DNA of 50,656 bases from NCBI GenBank assembly GCA_027452145.1, contig DAIDHB010000046.1:1-50656 (forward strand), given 5' to 3'. Within the stretch, counting starts at the first letter, position 1; each line of letters opens with the position of its first letter. The notes below the pieces were generated by a model. That model saw only the letters and a list, made by a program, of their open reading frames with translations, ran no database searches and was not told where the DNA came from. A program made the position numbers and the translations under genes. The DNA is from Planctomycetales bacterium. GTDB lineage: Bacteria; Planctomycetota; Planctomycetia; Isosphaerales; Isosphaeraceae. Shown here in pieces: positions 17,850-26,400 of this stretch.

Positions 17850-18245
17850 ATGCACCGGGAAGAGTCCCCTGATTTGGTCGTTCGCAAGCTCGAGCCACGC
17901 CGGATGTCGCCCGTGGGTAAGCACCGTGTCCGGGGCCTCGACACCGACAACGGCTCCTCCTCCGGCGCCCCCGCAGTCGATCCGCCAGATGCGGCCGACT
18001 GGCCGTCGCTGTGGGACGCCGAGATCGATGGACCACACGCGCCGAACCTGGTCATCCGGGGCCGAGCTTCGTCGGAACATCCCGACGACCCGGAGTCGTT
18101 TCCCGCCCCGGTGGACCCCGTCAAACCACTGCATCGGGTCATTCTGGAGGACTTCCGGCGGATGGCCGATGCGTTGATTCAGTCCCTCCGGGCCTTCAAA
18201 AAGGCTATGGGCCCTCGCGGTCCGGACCGGCCGATGCCGGCTTGA
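17850..18245 (+). CDS. Hypothetical protein, 131 residues
   Basis: I recognise no family. The product is hydrophilic, Pro-rich and without signal or membrane segment; the last 45 residues ('LHRVILEDFRRMADALIQSL' and on) form a likely amphipathic helix. Support for it being a gene is the ribosome binding site GAGAGAGGTGG just before the ATG, the isolated position between two well-supported genes, and the absence of any better reading on either strand. It converges with the next gene, 62 bases apart. Confidence 0.55.
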   Translation: MHREESPDLVVRKLEPRRMSPVGKHRVRGLDTDNGSSSGAPAVDPPDAADWPSLWDAEIDGPHAPNLVIRGRASSEHPDDPESFPAPVDPVKPLHRVILEDFRRMADALIQSLRAFKKAMGPRGPDRPMPA

Positions 18246-18307
18246 TCGGTGATCCTGGCGGCCACGGCCGACGCCCAGGCACCAGGTGCTCAGTGCCGCG
18301 AGACACG

Positions 18308-18775
18308 CTAGTTTCCGTCCCCACTGCTCGAGAGGACCAAGACCTTCTGGACTGTACCCGTCGCAATCCGGACGATGATCCCATTCGGTCGGATGTCAAA
18401 GTCAACATGATCGGGATAACGGCCCGCCGCTCCAACCCTGACGGGGGCGGTTGACAGTCGGTCGAGCTCGCCGGAGCAGGACAGTGTCAAATCGACCGGC
18501 CCGGGCAGTTGGACCGGGAACGAGCGCTCGCCTCCTGACGGAATACCGATCGTGTCCGATTCCTCGCCATGGACCTGCATGACCCCTTCGACCGTGTCCC
18601 AGTCGTATCGCAGGTATCCAATCTCCTCGTTCGTCCTGTTGAAAACGCGGATCGTCACGCGAGTTCGATTCGGCCGGTTCCGAAGCAGGTAAACGAGGTT
18701 GCCGAGAAGAAGGCAGACAATCGCGACGGCGATCATCAGGTCGCGTACCCTTATGCGTAACCCGGTGATCGGCAT
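18308..18775 (-). CDS. Small single-pass membrane protein of Planctomycete type
   Basis: The 155-residue product begins MPITGLRIRVRDLMIAV and continues as one hydrophobic helix (IAVAIVCLLLGNLVYLL), followed by a soluble domain with beta-strand pattern that would sit outside the membrane. Short proteins with an Arg-rich 'RIR-x-LMIAVA' start are common and unassigned in planctomycetes. The start at 18775 is chosen because AGAAGGAGG stands eight bases upstream; an upstream ATG at 18799 contains that site within its frame. No function can be given. Confidence 0.75.
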   Translation of the reverse strand: MPITGLRIRVRDLMIAVAIVCLLLGNLVYLLRNRPNRTRVTIRVFNRTNEEIGYLRYDWDTVEGVMQVHGEESDTIGIPSGGERSFPVQLPGPVDLTLSCSGELDRLSTAPVRVGAAGRYPDHVDFDIRPNGIIVRIATGTVQKVLVLSSSGDGN

Positions 18776-18905
18776 GGCCCGATCCTCCTTCTCTGTCAAG
18801 GATGGACGAAGTCAAGGACAGGCAAAGACCCCTGGAATCGCCCGATCGATTCACGCATGGGGCGAGTCGAAACCAACGGGTTGGGCATCCAGCGGTACGA
18901 GGTGG

Positions 18906-18928
18906 TAGACTCATGTTCGCGTGCGAAC
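18906..18928 (+). promoter_or_regulatory. Possible -10 box with adjoining inverted repeat before the LarA-like gene
   Basis: TAGACT (18906-18911), with TTGGGC some 19 bases upstream, could form a weak promoter. It is followed at once by GTTCGC-GT-GCGAAC (18915-18928), a perfect 6-base inverted repeat placed where a repressor would block transcription. The gene start is 70 bases further on. Confidence 0.35.
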
Positions 18929-18997
18929 CTCGATCGAGATGATGAAGGAAAGGTCAGATTTCGCTGATCGAGGCGCGCGGGCGACAGGGGAGCCCTG

Positions 18998-20380
18998 ATG
19001 TCCATGGCGGGAAAAGATGGCACGGGAAACAAACTGAATGCTGCCGCGCATGAGGGGCCGAATGCCGCCCTTCCACCGATCGCGCGGGTCCGGCGCACCT
19101 ACCGGCAGCCTGAGGTCGCCGATGTGGCGGCGGCCACGGTTGACGCGATCCGCGGGAGCCGGCTGAAGGACCGGGTAAAGCCCGGCGGCCGGGTCGCGAT
19201 CACCGCGGGGAGCCGCGGGATCGCCGAGATCGATCGGATCACCCGGGCAGCGGTCGAGGCGGTGCGCTCGCTGGGGCTCGATCCATTCGTCGTCGCGGCG
19301 ATGGGAAGCCACGGCGGCGGCACGGCCGAGGGTCAACGCGCGCTCCTGGCCGAGCTGGGCGTGACCGAGGACTCCGTCGGCTGTCCCATCCGTTCCGAGA
19401 TGGACACCGTGGTCCTCGGCACCAGCTCGATCGGGCTGCCCATCCACCTCGACCGGAACGCTTATGAGGCCGACGGCATCGTCCTGCTCAACCGAGTTAA
19501 GCCGCACACGTCGTTTACCGGGCGGTATGAGAGCGGCCTTCTCAAGATGCTCACCATCGGCCTGGGTAAGCGCCAGGGGGCGGCGCAGGTGCACAAGCTG
19601 GGGCTGCCCGGCCTTCGTGCGATGCTGCCCGAGGTCGGCGAGTTCCTGCTGCGGAATACCCGCGTCGCGCTGGGCGTGGCGATCCTCGAGAATGCCCGCG
19701 AGCGCGCGGCCCGGGTCGTCGCCGTCGAGCCGGAGGAGCTGCTCGACGCCGAGCCGAAGCTGCTCGACGAGGCGCGCGACCTGATGGCCCGGCTGCCGTT
19801 CGACCAGATCGACGTCCTGGTGGTCGGCGAGCTGGGTAAGAACTACAGCGGCACCGGCATGGACCCAAATGTCATCGGCCGCCAGCGGGTCGAGACGATG
19901 CCCGATCTGCCCCGGCCCGTGATCACGCGACTTGCCGTGCTGGACGTCTCGGAGGAATCCCGCGGCAACGCGCTGGGGATCGGGCTGGCGGACCTCACGA
20001 CCGACCGACTCGTGGGTCGGATCGATCCGACGCCGATCCGGGTCAACTGCCTCACGAGCAACCTCCTGACGCGGGCGCGCGTGCCCCTCTCGCTGCCGAC
20101 CGACCGCGATGTCATCGCGGGTTGCCTCGACACCTGCTGGCGGATCGAGCGATCCGAGGCGCGAATGGTCATCATCCCCAACACGCTCGAGCTGACGACG
20201 CTTTGGGTCACGCCGGCGATGAGGGCCGACGTCGAGGCTCATCCCGAGCTGAGGTTGGCGTCCGACTTCATGCCGATCCCGCTGTGCTCGAACGGGCGGC
20301 TGGACCAGGAGCTGCTGTTCCCCGATAGTCAGCGGGCACGACGGGCGCTGCGAGAAGGCGCCGAGGCGCACCCGGCCTGA
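18998..20380 (+). CDS. LarA-type nickel-dependent racemase homologue
   Basis: LarA enzymes racemise or epimerise 2-hydroxy acids with a nickel-pincer nucleotide cofactor. The 460-residue product keeps the key positions: His105 in 'AMGSHGGG', His170 in 'NRVKPHTSF', Lys183 in 'GLLKMLTIG' and His199 in 'AAQVHKLG'. These line up with His108, His174, Lys184 and His200 of Lactobacillus LarA, and the Lys-to-His spacing of 16 is exact; the Lys tethers the cofactor and the last His binds nickel. The C-terminal domain includes 'GKNYSGTGMDPNVIGR'. Substrate is unknown, and none of the cofactor genes larB, larC or larE is in view. AGGGGAG lies before the ATG; an ATG two codons later is possible. Confidence 0.85.
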   Translation: MSMAGKDGTGNKLNAAAHEGPNAALPPIARVRRTYRQPEVADVAAATVDAIRGSRLKDRVKPGGRVAITAGSRGIAEIDRITRAAVEAVRSLGLDPFVVAAMGSHGGGTAEGQRALLAELGVTEDSVGCPIRSEMDTVVLGTSSIGLPIHLDRNAYEADGIVLLNRVKPHTSFTGRYESGLLKMLTIGLGKRQGAAQVHKLGLPGLRAMLPEVGEFLLRNTRVALGVAILENARERAARVVAVEPEELLDAEPKLLDEARDLMARLPFDQIDVLVVGELGKNYSGTGMDPNVIGRQRVETMPDLPRPVITRLAVLDVSEESRGNALGIGLADLTTDRLVGRIDPTPIRVNCLTSNLLTRARVPLSLPTDRDVIAGCLDTCWRIERSEARMVIIPNTLELTTLWVTPAMRADVEAHPELRLASDFMPIPLCSNGRLDQELLFPDSQRARRALREGAEAHPA

Positions 20381-20388
20381 CACGATCG

Positions 20389-20400
20389 CCCCTTCGGGGG
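20389..20400. other. UUCG-type mini-hairpin
   Basis: CCCC-TTCG-GGGG stands in the 58-base gap between the LarA-like and HAD genes. The tetraloop would be very stable in RNA, but there is no T-run, so it is more likely a processing or stability element than a terminator. Confidence 0.35.
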
Positions 20401-20438
20401 ACGAGTCCCCATTGATCTCTGCATCTGAGGAAAACGGC

Positions 20439-21113
20439 ATGACGATCCGCGCGGTGGTGTTCGATCTGGACGGCCTGATGTTCGACACCGAGGCCCTGTT
20501 TTTTCGCTCGGCCTCGGAGGTCCTGGAGTCGCGCGGCCGTCGGTTCACGCCCGAGATCATGCGCGCGATGATCGGCCGCCGCTCGGCCGAGGTCGCCGAG
20601 GCGCTCCGGACGATGGCGAGGCTGGAGGAGCCCGTGGAGCAGATCCAGGCCGAGATCCGCCGTCGGTTCGACGAACAGGTCGACACGGCCGTTCATCCCA
20701 CGCCCGGGTTGTTCGCGCTGCTGGACCACCTGCACCGGGTCGAGCTACCCGCGGCAGTCGCCACCTCGTCGAGCCGGGCGTACGCCGCGCGGCTGCTTAA
20801 CGGCCACCGGCTGACCGGTCGCTTCGCGTTCGTGCTGGGGTCGGAGGATGTGACGCGCGGCAAGCCTGAGCCCGAGATCTATCTCAAGGCGGCGGAGCGG
20901 TTCGGCGTGCCGGCGGCGGAGATGCTGGTCCTTGAGGACAGCCCGGCGGGACTCGCCGCCGCCCGCGCGGCCGGGACCTTCGCCGTGGCGATCCCGCACG
21001 AACACAGCCCGGCCGATGCACTCGCCGCGGCCAACCTGATCGTCCCGCGGCTCGATGATCCCCGCCTGCTGGCCCTGATCGACGATCGCCCCATCGCCGG
21101 AGAGGCCCGATGA
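20439..21113 (+). CDS. HAD-superfamily phosphatase, beta-phosphoglucomutase-like
   Basis: The 224-residue protein is a class of HAD hydrolase that dephosphorylates small metabolites or isomerises sugar phosphates. Motif I is 'VVFDLDGLMFDTE' at the N-terminus, with the nucleophile and acid/base Asp; motif II is 'VATSSSR', motif III the Lys in 'GKPEPEIY', and motif IV 'LVLEDSPAGLAAARAAG'. The helical cap lies between motifs I and II. The ATG at 20439 has GAGG nine bases upstream; an earlier TTG at 20412 is less likely. The stop overlaps the next start as ATGA, so it shares an operon with the CPBP protease. Confidence 0.9.
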   Translation: MTIRAVVFDLDGLMFDTEALFFRSASEVLESRGRRFTPEIMRAMIGRRSAEVAEALRTMARLEEPVEQIQAEIRRRFDEQVDTAVHPTPGLFALLDHLHRVELPAAVATSSSRAYAARLLNGHRLTGRFAFVLGSEDVTRGKPEPEIYLKAAERFGVPAAEMLVLEDSPAGLAAARAAGTFAVAIPHEHSPADALAAANLIVPRLDDPRLLALIDDRPIAGEAR

Positions 21114-21874
21114 ACGCCACCCACGTCCCGGCACCGCCCGCCGACGATCCTGAGGCCGAGGCCGGGGACACCCCGGTGCCGGTCCCGCGGCGGGAAGTCC
21201 CGACCTCCGAGATCCTGCCGTATGTGCTGCCGATGTTTGCCTACGTCTCGCTGGGCGGACTCGAGAGCTACCTGCCGCAGGAGAGCGGCCAGCTCAGCCA
21301 TGTCTGGTATCCGGTCGCGTATGCCGCCCGGGCGCTCGTGGTCGCCGCGATGGCCGTGTACTACCGCGCGATCTGGAAGGACTTTCGCCCGTTCCCCGGC
21401 CTCGCGCGACTCGTGCTGGCGGTCGCCGTCGGGCTGGTTGTAACGGCACTGTGGGTGGGACTCGATGGGCTCTATCCGGCCCTGCCGTTCATGGGCAAGC
21501 GTGCTTCCTTCGACCCCATGCGGATACCCCTCGCCGGCCGGCTTGCCTTCTACGCGGCGCGACTGTTCGGCCTGGTGCTGGTCGTCCCGGTCGTCGAGGA
21601 ACTCTTCTGGCGCTCGTTCCTGATCCGGTGGCTGATCGAGCAGGATTTCAAGAGTGTGCCGATCGGCCGGGTGACCTTCTTTTCCGCGGGAGCGACGTCG
21701 GTGCTATTCGCCCTGGCGCATCCCGAGTGGCTGCCCGCACTCCTCACGGGCCTCATCTGGGCCTGGCTGCTGTATCAGACGCGGTCGCTCGCGTGCTGCC
21801 TGGTCAGCCATGCCGTCGCCAACCTGGCGCTGGGGATCTACATCATCCAGACTGGGGCCTGGAAGTTCTGGTGA
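21110..21874 (+). CDS. CPBP-family intramembrane metalloprotease (CAAX protease-related)
   Basis: The CPBP/Abi family are membrane-embedded glutamate-type or zinc proteases related to CAAX prenyl proteases. The three signatures are present: 'VVPVVEELFWRSF' with Glu163-Glu164 and Arg168, 'LFALAHPEW' with His204, and 'LVSHAVANLALG' with His234 and Asn238. About seven hydrophobic helices follow a 35-residue Pro-rich soluble N-terminus. The arrangement resembles the CAAX-protease-related proteins seen with exosortase/PEP-CTERM systems, but no exosortase is visible here. Start overlaps the HAD gene stop. Confidence 0.9.
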   Translation: MNATHVPAPPADDPEAEAGDTPVPVPRREVPTSEILPYVLPMFAYVSLGGLESYLPQESGQLSHVWYPVAYAARALVVAAMAVYYRAIWKDFRPFPGLARLVLAVAVGLVVTALWVGLDGLYPALPFMGKRASFDPMRIPLAGRLAFYAARLFGLVLVVPVVEELFWRSFLIRWLIEQDFKSVPIGRVTFFSAGATSVLFALAHPEWLPALLTGLIWAWLLYQTRSLACCLVSHAVANLALGIYIIQTGAWKFW

Positions 21875-21921
21875 TTGACGTCCCTTCGCGGTGAGCCCGA
21901 CATGCGAGGAGGCCCTGACGA

Positions 21922-21963
21922 AATGGGGACAGGCACCTCGAAAACGCGGAGCCAGTCCCCATT
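21922..21963. repeat. REP-like inverted repeat
   Basis: AATGGGGAC (21922-21930) and GTCCCCATT (21955-21963) are perfect complements around a 24-base centre containing AGGCACCTCG and GGAGCCA. Dispersed intergenic elements with GGGGACAGGCACC and related ends occur in many copies in planctomycete and some proteobacterial genomes; membership of such a family is inference from memory. Confidence 0.55.
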
Positions 21964-22002
21964 CCATTACGGCCAGGAAGCCGTGCACCGAGGGCCAGAG
22001 TC

Positions 22003-23250
22003 ATGATCTTCCCCTGGGGCACCGACGCGCCGCTGTATCACCGGCCGTTCGTGACGATCGCGCTGATCGCGACCAACACGCTGATCCTGGTCTTCGTGCC
22101 GCGGGACGCTTATGCCGACTACGTCCTCGAGCTAGGGGACGGGATCCACCCGCTCCAGTGGCTGACCAACAACTTCCTCCACTCGGGCGTGCTCCACCTT
22201 CTCGGCAACATGATCTTCCTCTGGACCTTCGGCCTGGTCGTTGAGGGGAAGCTGGGCTGGTGGCGGTACACGATCGTGTACCTGCTGCTGGCCGTGGTCG
22301 ACAGCGCGCTGATGCAGCTCCTCGTGCCGGGCAATCCGTCGCAGCCGGTATCGATGCTCGGCGCATCCACGGCGATCTTCGGCCTGATGGGCATGTGCCT
22401 CGTCTGGGCGCCCCGCAATGAGGTCACGTGCATCGTCTGGGTCCGGCTCACGCCCATGGAGTTCGACATGTCGATCCTCTGGTTCGCGGCGCTCTACATC
22501 GCCTACGACGTCCTCTCGGGCGGCATGTCGGGCGTGATCCGGGCGAGCCTGACGAGCCTGCCGACGGCGACGATCGTCGCGCTGGCGCTCGATCACACCT
22601 TCGGCGCCATCCTGGGAATGGTCGTCGCGGCGCTGATGCTGAAGCTCGGCCTCGTCGACTGCGAGAACTGGGACATCTTCGCGGTGTTCGAGCGGCGGGC
22701 CGGAAAGCCGCGGGAGCGGGGGCCGAGGACGCGCAAGGCCGATCGGCTGGTGTCGTCCGAGTACCGCGAGCGCGAGCCAAAGCGACGGCGCCGAAGCCGG
22801 AAGTCGTCGTCGAGCGGCGCCGAGTCCGAGGAGGAGCGCGGCGTCCTGTTCTCGCGCCTGCTCCGCCAGCACCTGGACCAGCATGAGTCCGAGGCGGCCC
22901 TGGCCGTCTACCACAAGGCCCGGCAGTCGGTTGACGGCTGGCGGCCAAGTGAGGCCGACTGGCGCGACCTCGTCGAGGCGGCCCTGGCGGCCCAGCTCTG
23001 GGAGGCCGCAGTTGTGGTGATGCGCGACTATGTTCGGGGCACCCCGGCGCCGTCGCCCAGGGTGCGGCTCAAGCTCGCGCAGGTGCTCGTCCAGAACCTC
23101 GGGAAGCCGGCGCAGGCCCTCAAGGTCCTCGACCAGATCGCCGAGGGCAGCCTGCCCGAGAAGCTCGAGGCGATCCGGCGGCAGCTCAGGCGGAAGGCCG
23201 AGGCCGCACGCGAGGAGGGGCCGCTCGAGATCGATGAAGACGTCGAGTGA
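22003..23250 (+). CDS. Rhomboid intramembrane serine protease with soluble C-terminal domain
   Basis: Rhomboids cleave transmembrane substrates within the bilayer. The N-terminal 220 residues hold six helices with the expected marks: 'LHLLGNMIFLWTFG' (conserved His65 and Asn69), 'MLGASTAIFGLMG' with catalytic Ser122 in GAS, and 'LDHTFGAILGMVV' with catalytic His198. The site is thus intact, although the usual GxSG is GAST here. Beyond residue 225 comes a basic linker with runs of Arg/Lys and Ser, then a helical region (280-400) of TPR-like pattern, for example 'LLRQHLDQHESEAALAVYHK'. It follows the CPBP protease after a 128-base gap that contains the REP-like element. Confidence 0.9.
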   Translation: MIFPWGTDAPLYHRPFVTIALIATNTLILVFVPRDAYADYVLELGDGIHPLQWLTNNFLHSGVLHLLGNMIFLWTFGLVVEGKLGWWRYTIVYLLLAVVDSALMQLLVPGNPSQPVSMLGASTAIFGLMGMCLVWAPRNEVTCIVWVRLTPMEFDMSILWFAALYIAYDVLSGGMSGVIRASLTSLPTATIVALALDHTFGAILGMVVAALMLKLGLVDCENWDIFAVFERRAGKPRERGPRTRKADRLVSSEYREREPKRRRRSRKSSSSGAESEEERGVLFSRLLRQHLDQHESEAALAVYHKARQSVDGWRPSEADWRDLVEAALAAQLWEAAVVVMRDYVRGTPAPSPRVRLKLAQVLVQNLGKPAQALKVLDQIAEGSLPEKLEAIRRQLRRKAEAAREEGPLEIDEDVE

Positions 23251-23280
23251 CCCATGGTGCCTCGAATCGCGCTCGATTCC

Positions 23281-24360
23281 TCATAGCTTGAGGAACAGCC
23301 TATGCTTCTCCAGGTAGCGGTTGAACCCGTAACAGATGGCGAAGTAGAGGATGAACCCCGGCATCACGTACCAGAGTGGCGAGTCCTTCGGGATGAACGG
23401 CTTGATGGCGCCGGCGACCATCGGATGGATCAGGTAAGCCGCCAGGGCGTTCACGCCGAAGGTGCCGAACACGCGGCTGCGGAACCGGCCGACGTCGCAC
23501 AGCACGACGAAGAGCGCATAGACCGCCAGCGAGAACCCGGCCGAGAAGGTGAGGTACGAGATGCTCCCCGTGCGCTGACTCATGGTCCAGAGGTCCACGC
23601 GATGGGTCGAGGGAGGCTGCCGGAAGGGTGGCGTTGCCCATTCACCTCCGGCGCATGAGATCGCGTAGCCGGCAATCATGAGCACGACCGACCAGCCGGC
23701 CAGCCGGGCCGCGAGGCGTCGGGGATCGGTCGCGACGGCCGCGGCGTCGTAGGCCAGCGATCCGACCAGCAGGGGGATCGTCCAGCTCAGGAAACCCAGC
23801 GGCCCGCCGTCAATGACGGGCACATTCCACGCCCAGTCGAGGTAGAACCACCACGAGAGCGCCAGGTGGAGTCCCGCCGACGCCGTCATGTAGGCCACGC
23901 GGACGCCCGCCCCAGCGCCGATGACCGGCAGGACCCAGAGCGACGCCAGCGCGATATGCACCAGGGCCTGGAACGGCTCGCGCCGGAACGCCGAGGAGAT
24001 CGCTCCCCACGGCCCGCGGGCCTGGAGATCGGCCCACGACCTGTACTCACCATCGAGGTGGTGGAACACCAGCCCCAGCAGCAAAAGCCCGGCGTTGCGG
24101 TGCAGCGCCGCGACGACCGCCGACCGCCAGCCGGACTTCTCAACGCGACGGACGTAGGTCAGCCGATAGGCGAACCCGACCGCGAGGAAGAACTGGGGCA
24201 TGATCGTGTCGGCATAGCTGCAATACGTGTTGTGATGCCTCAGGATCGCGGGGATCGCGTCGAAGCCCAGGAAGTTGACCAGCAACATCCCGGCCACGGT
24301 ATATCCGCGGAACTGGTCGAGCGACACGATGCGGCGGGCCGGCGACTCGTCGGTGAGCAT
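23281..24360 (-). CDS. Multi-pass membrane acyltransferase, HGSNAT/DUF5009-like
   Basis: The 359-residue protein starts with 'RIVSLDQFRGYTVAGMLLVN', the first-helix signature of the heparan-alpha-glucosaminide N-acetyltransferase-like and related acyltransferase families, and has about ten hydrophobic segments ending in 'FGVNALAAYLIHPMVAG' and a basic C-terminus. Such proteins transfer acetyl groups across the membrane to sugars. The early 'IPAILRHHNTYCSYADTIMP' carries paired His residues of the kind used as acetyl acceptors. It begins 24 bases after the isomerase gene and is its operon partner; GAGG stands about ten bases before the ATG. Confidence 0.8.
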   Translation of the reverse strand: MLTDESPARRIVSLDQFRGYTVAGMLLVNFLGFDAIPAILRHHNTYCSYADTIMPQFFLAVGFAYRLTYVRRVEKSGWRSAVVAALHRNAGLLLLGLVFHHLDGEYRSWADLQARGPWGAISSAFRREPFQALVHIALASLWVLPVIGAGAGVRVAYMTASAGLHLALSWWFYLDWAWNVPVIDGGPLGFLSWTIPLLVGSLAYDAAAVATDPRRLAARLAGWSVVLMIAGYAISCAGGEWATPPFRQPPSTHRVDLWTMSQRTGSISYLTFSAGFSLAVYALFVVLCDVGRFRSRVFGTFGVNALAAYLIHPMVAGAIKPFIPKDSPLWYVMPGFILYFAICYGFNRYLEKHRLFLKL

Positions 24361-24384
24361 TTCGGCGGAACCTCATGGTTCGGG

Positions 24385-25425
24385 TTAGGTTCCCGCGGTC
24401 GTCGCGGGGGATCGGCCGGCCGAGCTCATGAGCGTGGGTACGACCGTTCGGAGATACCCGAGCGAGCTGGCCAGCCAGTCGAGGTCGCGCTCGGGCCAGG
24501 GGATTGCCTCGACCCGCTCGGGCCGTTCCAGGCTGCCGTCGGCATAGCGCCGCTCGCACTCCGCCGCCAGGTGCACGACCGCGGCGAGCGAGCTCGGCCG
24601 CAGCGCCGGGAAGAAGTCGAGCCAGCGCGGGTCGTAGATCGGCAGGTCGTAGGTTCGCGGATGGAGCTCGATCGACAGGGCAATCCCGGGGCTTGCGCGC
24701 AGCAAGACGGCGAGCATGTCGGGCATCGGCAGGATGCCCGAGCCCACGGGGCGAGCCTGCCAGCAGAGCCCTCGCGGGGTGAAGGCGAGCACCGCGTCCT
24801 TGACGTGCGTGGCGATCGCCCGGGGCGCCAGGCGCTCGACGGCCTCGAGCGGATCGTCCAGCCGCATGACCAGGTTCCCCGTGTCGAGCGTGATCCCGGC
24901 AACCTCGTCGTCGAGTCGATGGAGGACCCCCAGAAGCTCGCTGGCCGTCATATCGGCGTGGTTCTCAATCGCCAGCCGGATGCGGAGGTCCCACAGGCGA
25001 GGGGTAAGCTCGCTCAGCACGCTGACCGTGGCGGTGCGCTGGTCGTCCCAGCGAACGTCGGTGCGGAAGCGGTCGTGCCGGTCGCCGATGTAGACCCGCG
25101 CGCGACGGCATCCCAGGATCGCCAGCGCCTCGACGTGAGGGGCGAGTTCGGCCGCCATCTCCCTTGTCGTGACGGATCGGCCCAGGTCGCGCGACCGCCG
25201 GACGGGATTGGGGCAGGGGAGCCCCACCTCGAGATAAAGCCCCAGCTCATCGGCCAGCCGCCGGCACCCGGCCAGCGCCTGGGGGTCGAGCCCTCGGTCG
25301 ATCGAGGACGGGTCGAGGAACTGGACGCCGTCGAGGCCGTGCTCCGCGGCGAACCGAAGCGTCGCGTCGGGCGAGAGGCCGCGATGTGCGATCGTGTACT
25401 GATCGAATCCGATCCGCGTCGCCAT
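24385..25425 (-). CDS. TIM-barrel sugar isomerase/epimerase family protein
   Basis: This is an AP-endonuclease-2/xylose-isomerase-like TIM barrel, the fold used for isomerising keto and aldo sugars with a divalent metal. Typical metal-ligand blocks are 'RLAIENHADMT' (Glu), 'GITLDTGNLVMRL' (Asp), 'AIATHVKDAVL' (His, Asp) and 'ALSIELHPR' (Glu). Length is 346 residues. I start at the ATG at 25425 because GGAGG lies a few bases upstream. It leads a two-gene minus-strand operon with the acyltransferase-like protein. The substrate is not predictable. Confidence 0.87.
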   Translation of the reverse strand: MATRIGFDQYTIAHRGLSPDATLRFAAEHGLDGVQFLDPSSIDRGLDPQALAGCRRLADELGLYLEVGLPCPNPVRRSRDLGRSVTTREMAAELAPHVEALAILGCRRARVYIGDRHDRFRTDVRWDDQRTATVSVLSELTPRLWDLRIRLAIENHADMTASELLGVLHRLDDEVAGITLDTGNLVMRLDDPLEAVERLAPRAIATHVKDAVLAFTPRGLCWQARPVGSGILPMPDMLAVLLRASPGIALSIELHPRTYDLPIYDPRWLDFFPALRPSSLAAVVHLAAECERRYADGSLERPERVEAIPWPERDLDWLASSLGYLRTVVPTLMSSAGRSPATTAGT

Positions 25426-26400
25426 CACATCCTCCGCCGAGCATATCAGTCTGCCGCGATCCCCCGGGAAGCGGCTCCCGCGGAATATTGGTCTCGGACA
25501 ATCGCCGCTGGGGCCGCCGCATTTTCAGTCTAAAATGGCCCGACATCCACAGCGGCCGCTCATCCGTCGGGTCGCCGCGTGTCGTCTGAGGTCGGCGACC
25601 CAACGACAAGTTTGACATGGACCGTACTTCGTAGCAACAGCCAGATGGCCGTGCCGACGGGGCCGGGCGGCTCGCGCCCTCAAGATGGTTCGGGGAGCGG
25701 GAGGAAGTGGGTCTGATCGCACGACTTCTCTTTCGGGAAAAATGCGCCGAAGGGTTGACGAGGATGGAATCAGGTCGTATTTTGTCGGTCGATTAGCGCC
25801 CATCGCAGCCGACCGGGTATTTGAAGAGGCACATTCGTACCCAGTCATCATCCGACTTATTTGCGTCTTCCCAGAGGACTACCTGCCCGAAAATGAGGGT
25901 CGATTCCAGGCGGCAGGGACGCGCCACGCCGCGGTTCGGCCTGCTGATCGCGAGGCGGTCGAGGAGCCAGATCCCCGATCGCAATCCTCGCACCCTGGCC
26001 CCTCGGCCCGCGCCGAATCCGGCACGGATGCTCGGTTCCGCGCGGGCCGTGGACGGTCTATAAAAGCCTTTGGAAATGCGTTCGCAAAACTGGCACTCCG
26101 GGCGGGGTTCATTCCGCCCGGAAGATCGCCGAGAGGGTTGACCGTGCTCGGCTCGGCTGCAAGGTGCGAGCGCCACGACAGGGGTGCGGCCACGTCGATT
26201 ACGGGCGTGGTCGCACCATCGTTTTCGGTCGATGCCAGGGGATTCGGAGACGGGGCCGCGTCGGGTCGGCACCTCGCCGCGTGACCTGCGGGGCTTTTGC
26301 CCCGGTGGCGCGACATTCGGCGCGACGGCTGGCCGACCGGCGATCCGGCCGCGCGCCGCGGGCGAGCCGTCCGACTCCGGCATCGCGACCGCTGTGGGGA
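25426..26400. other. Gene-free stretch of lower G+C content
   Basis: I find no convincing gene on either strand across 975 bases. Between 25741 and 25860 G+C falls to about 52% by direct count, well under the flanking genes. Features present are TATAAA at 26058-26063 without a good -35, a perfect 8-base hairpin CCGGGCGG/CCGCCCGG at 26098-26121, and a CGGGGC-TTTT-GCCCCG mini-hairpin near 26289-26304. Readings that stay open here have no family resemblance and no ribosome binding site. Confidence 0.5.

Noticed and set aside
25895..25920. tRNA T-loop-like GGGTCGATTCC
   Set aside because: The loop does not fit TTCGANN and no acceptor or anticodon stem can be drawn around it.
26058..26063. TATAAA as a promoter -10 box
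   Set aside because: No acceptable -35 box at 15-19 bases and no gene downstream on that strand, so it is noted but not called as a promoter.
25685..26284. Plus-strand open frame of 199 codons in the low-GC gap
   Set aside because: No ribosome binding site, no domain, and no coding-type third-position bias that I can see; the interval is better treated as non-coding.
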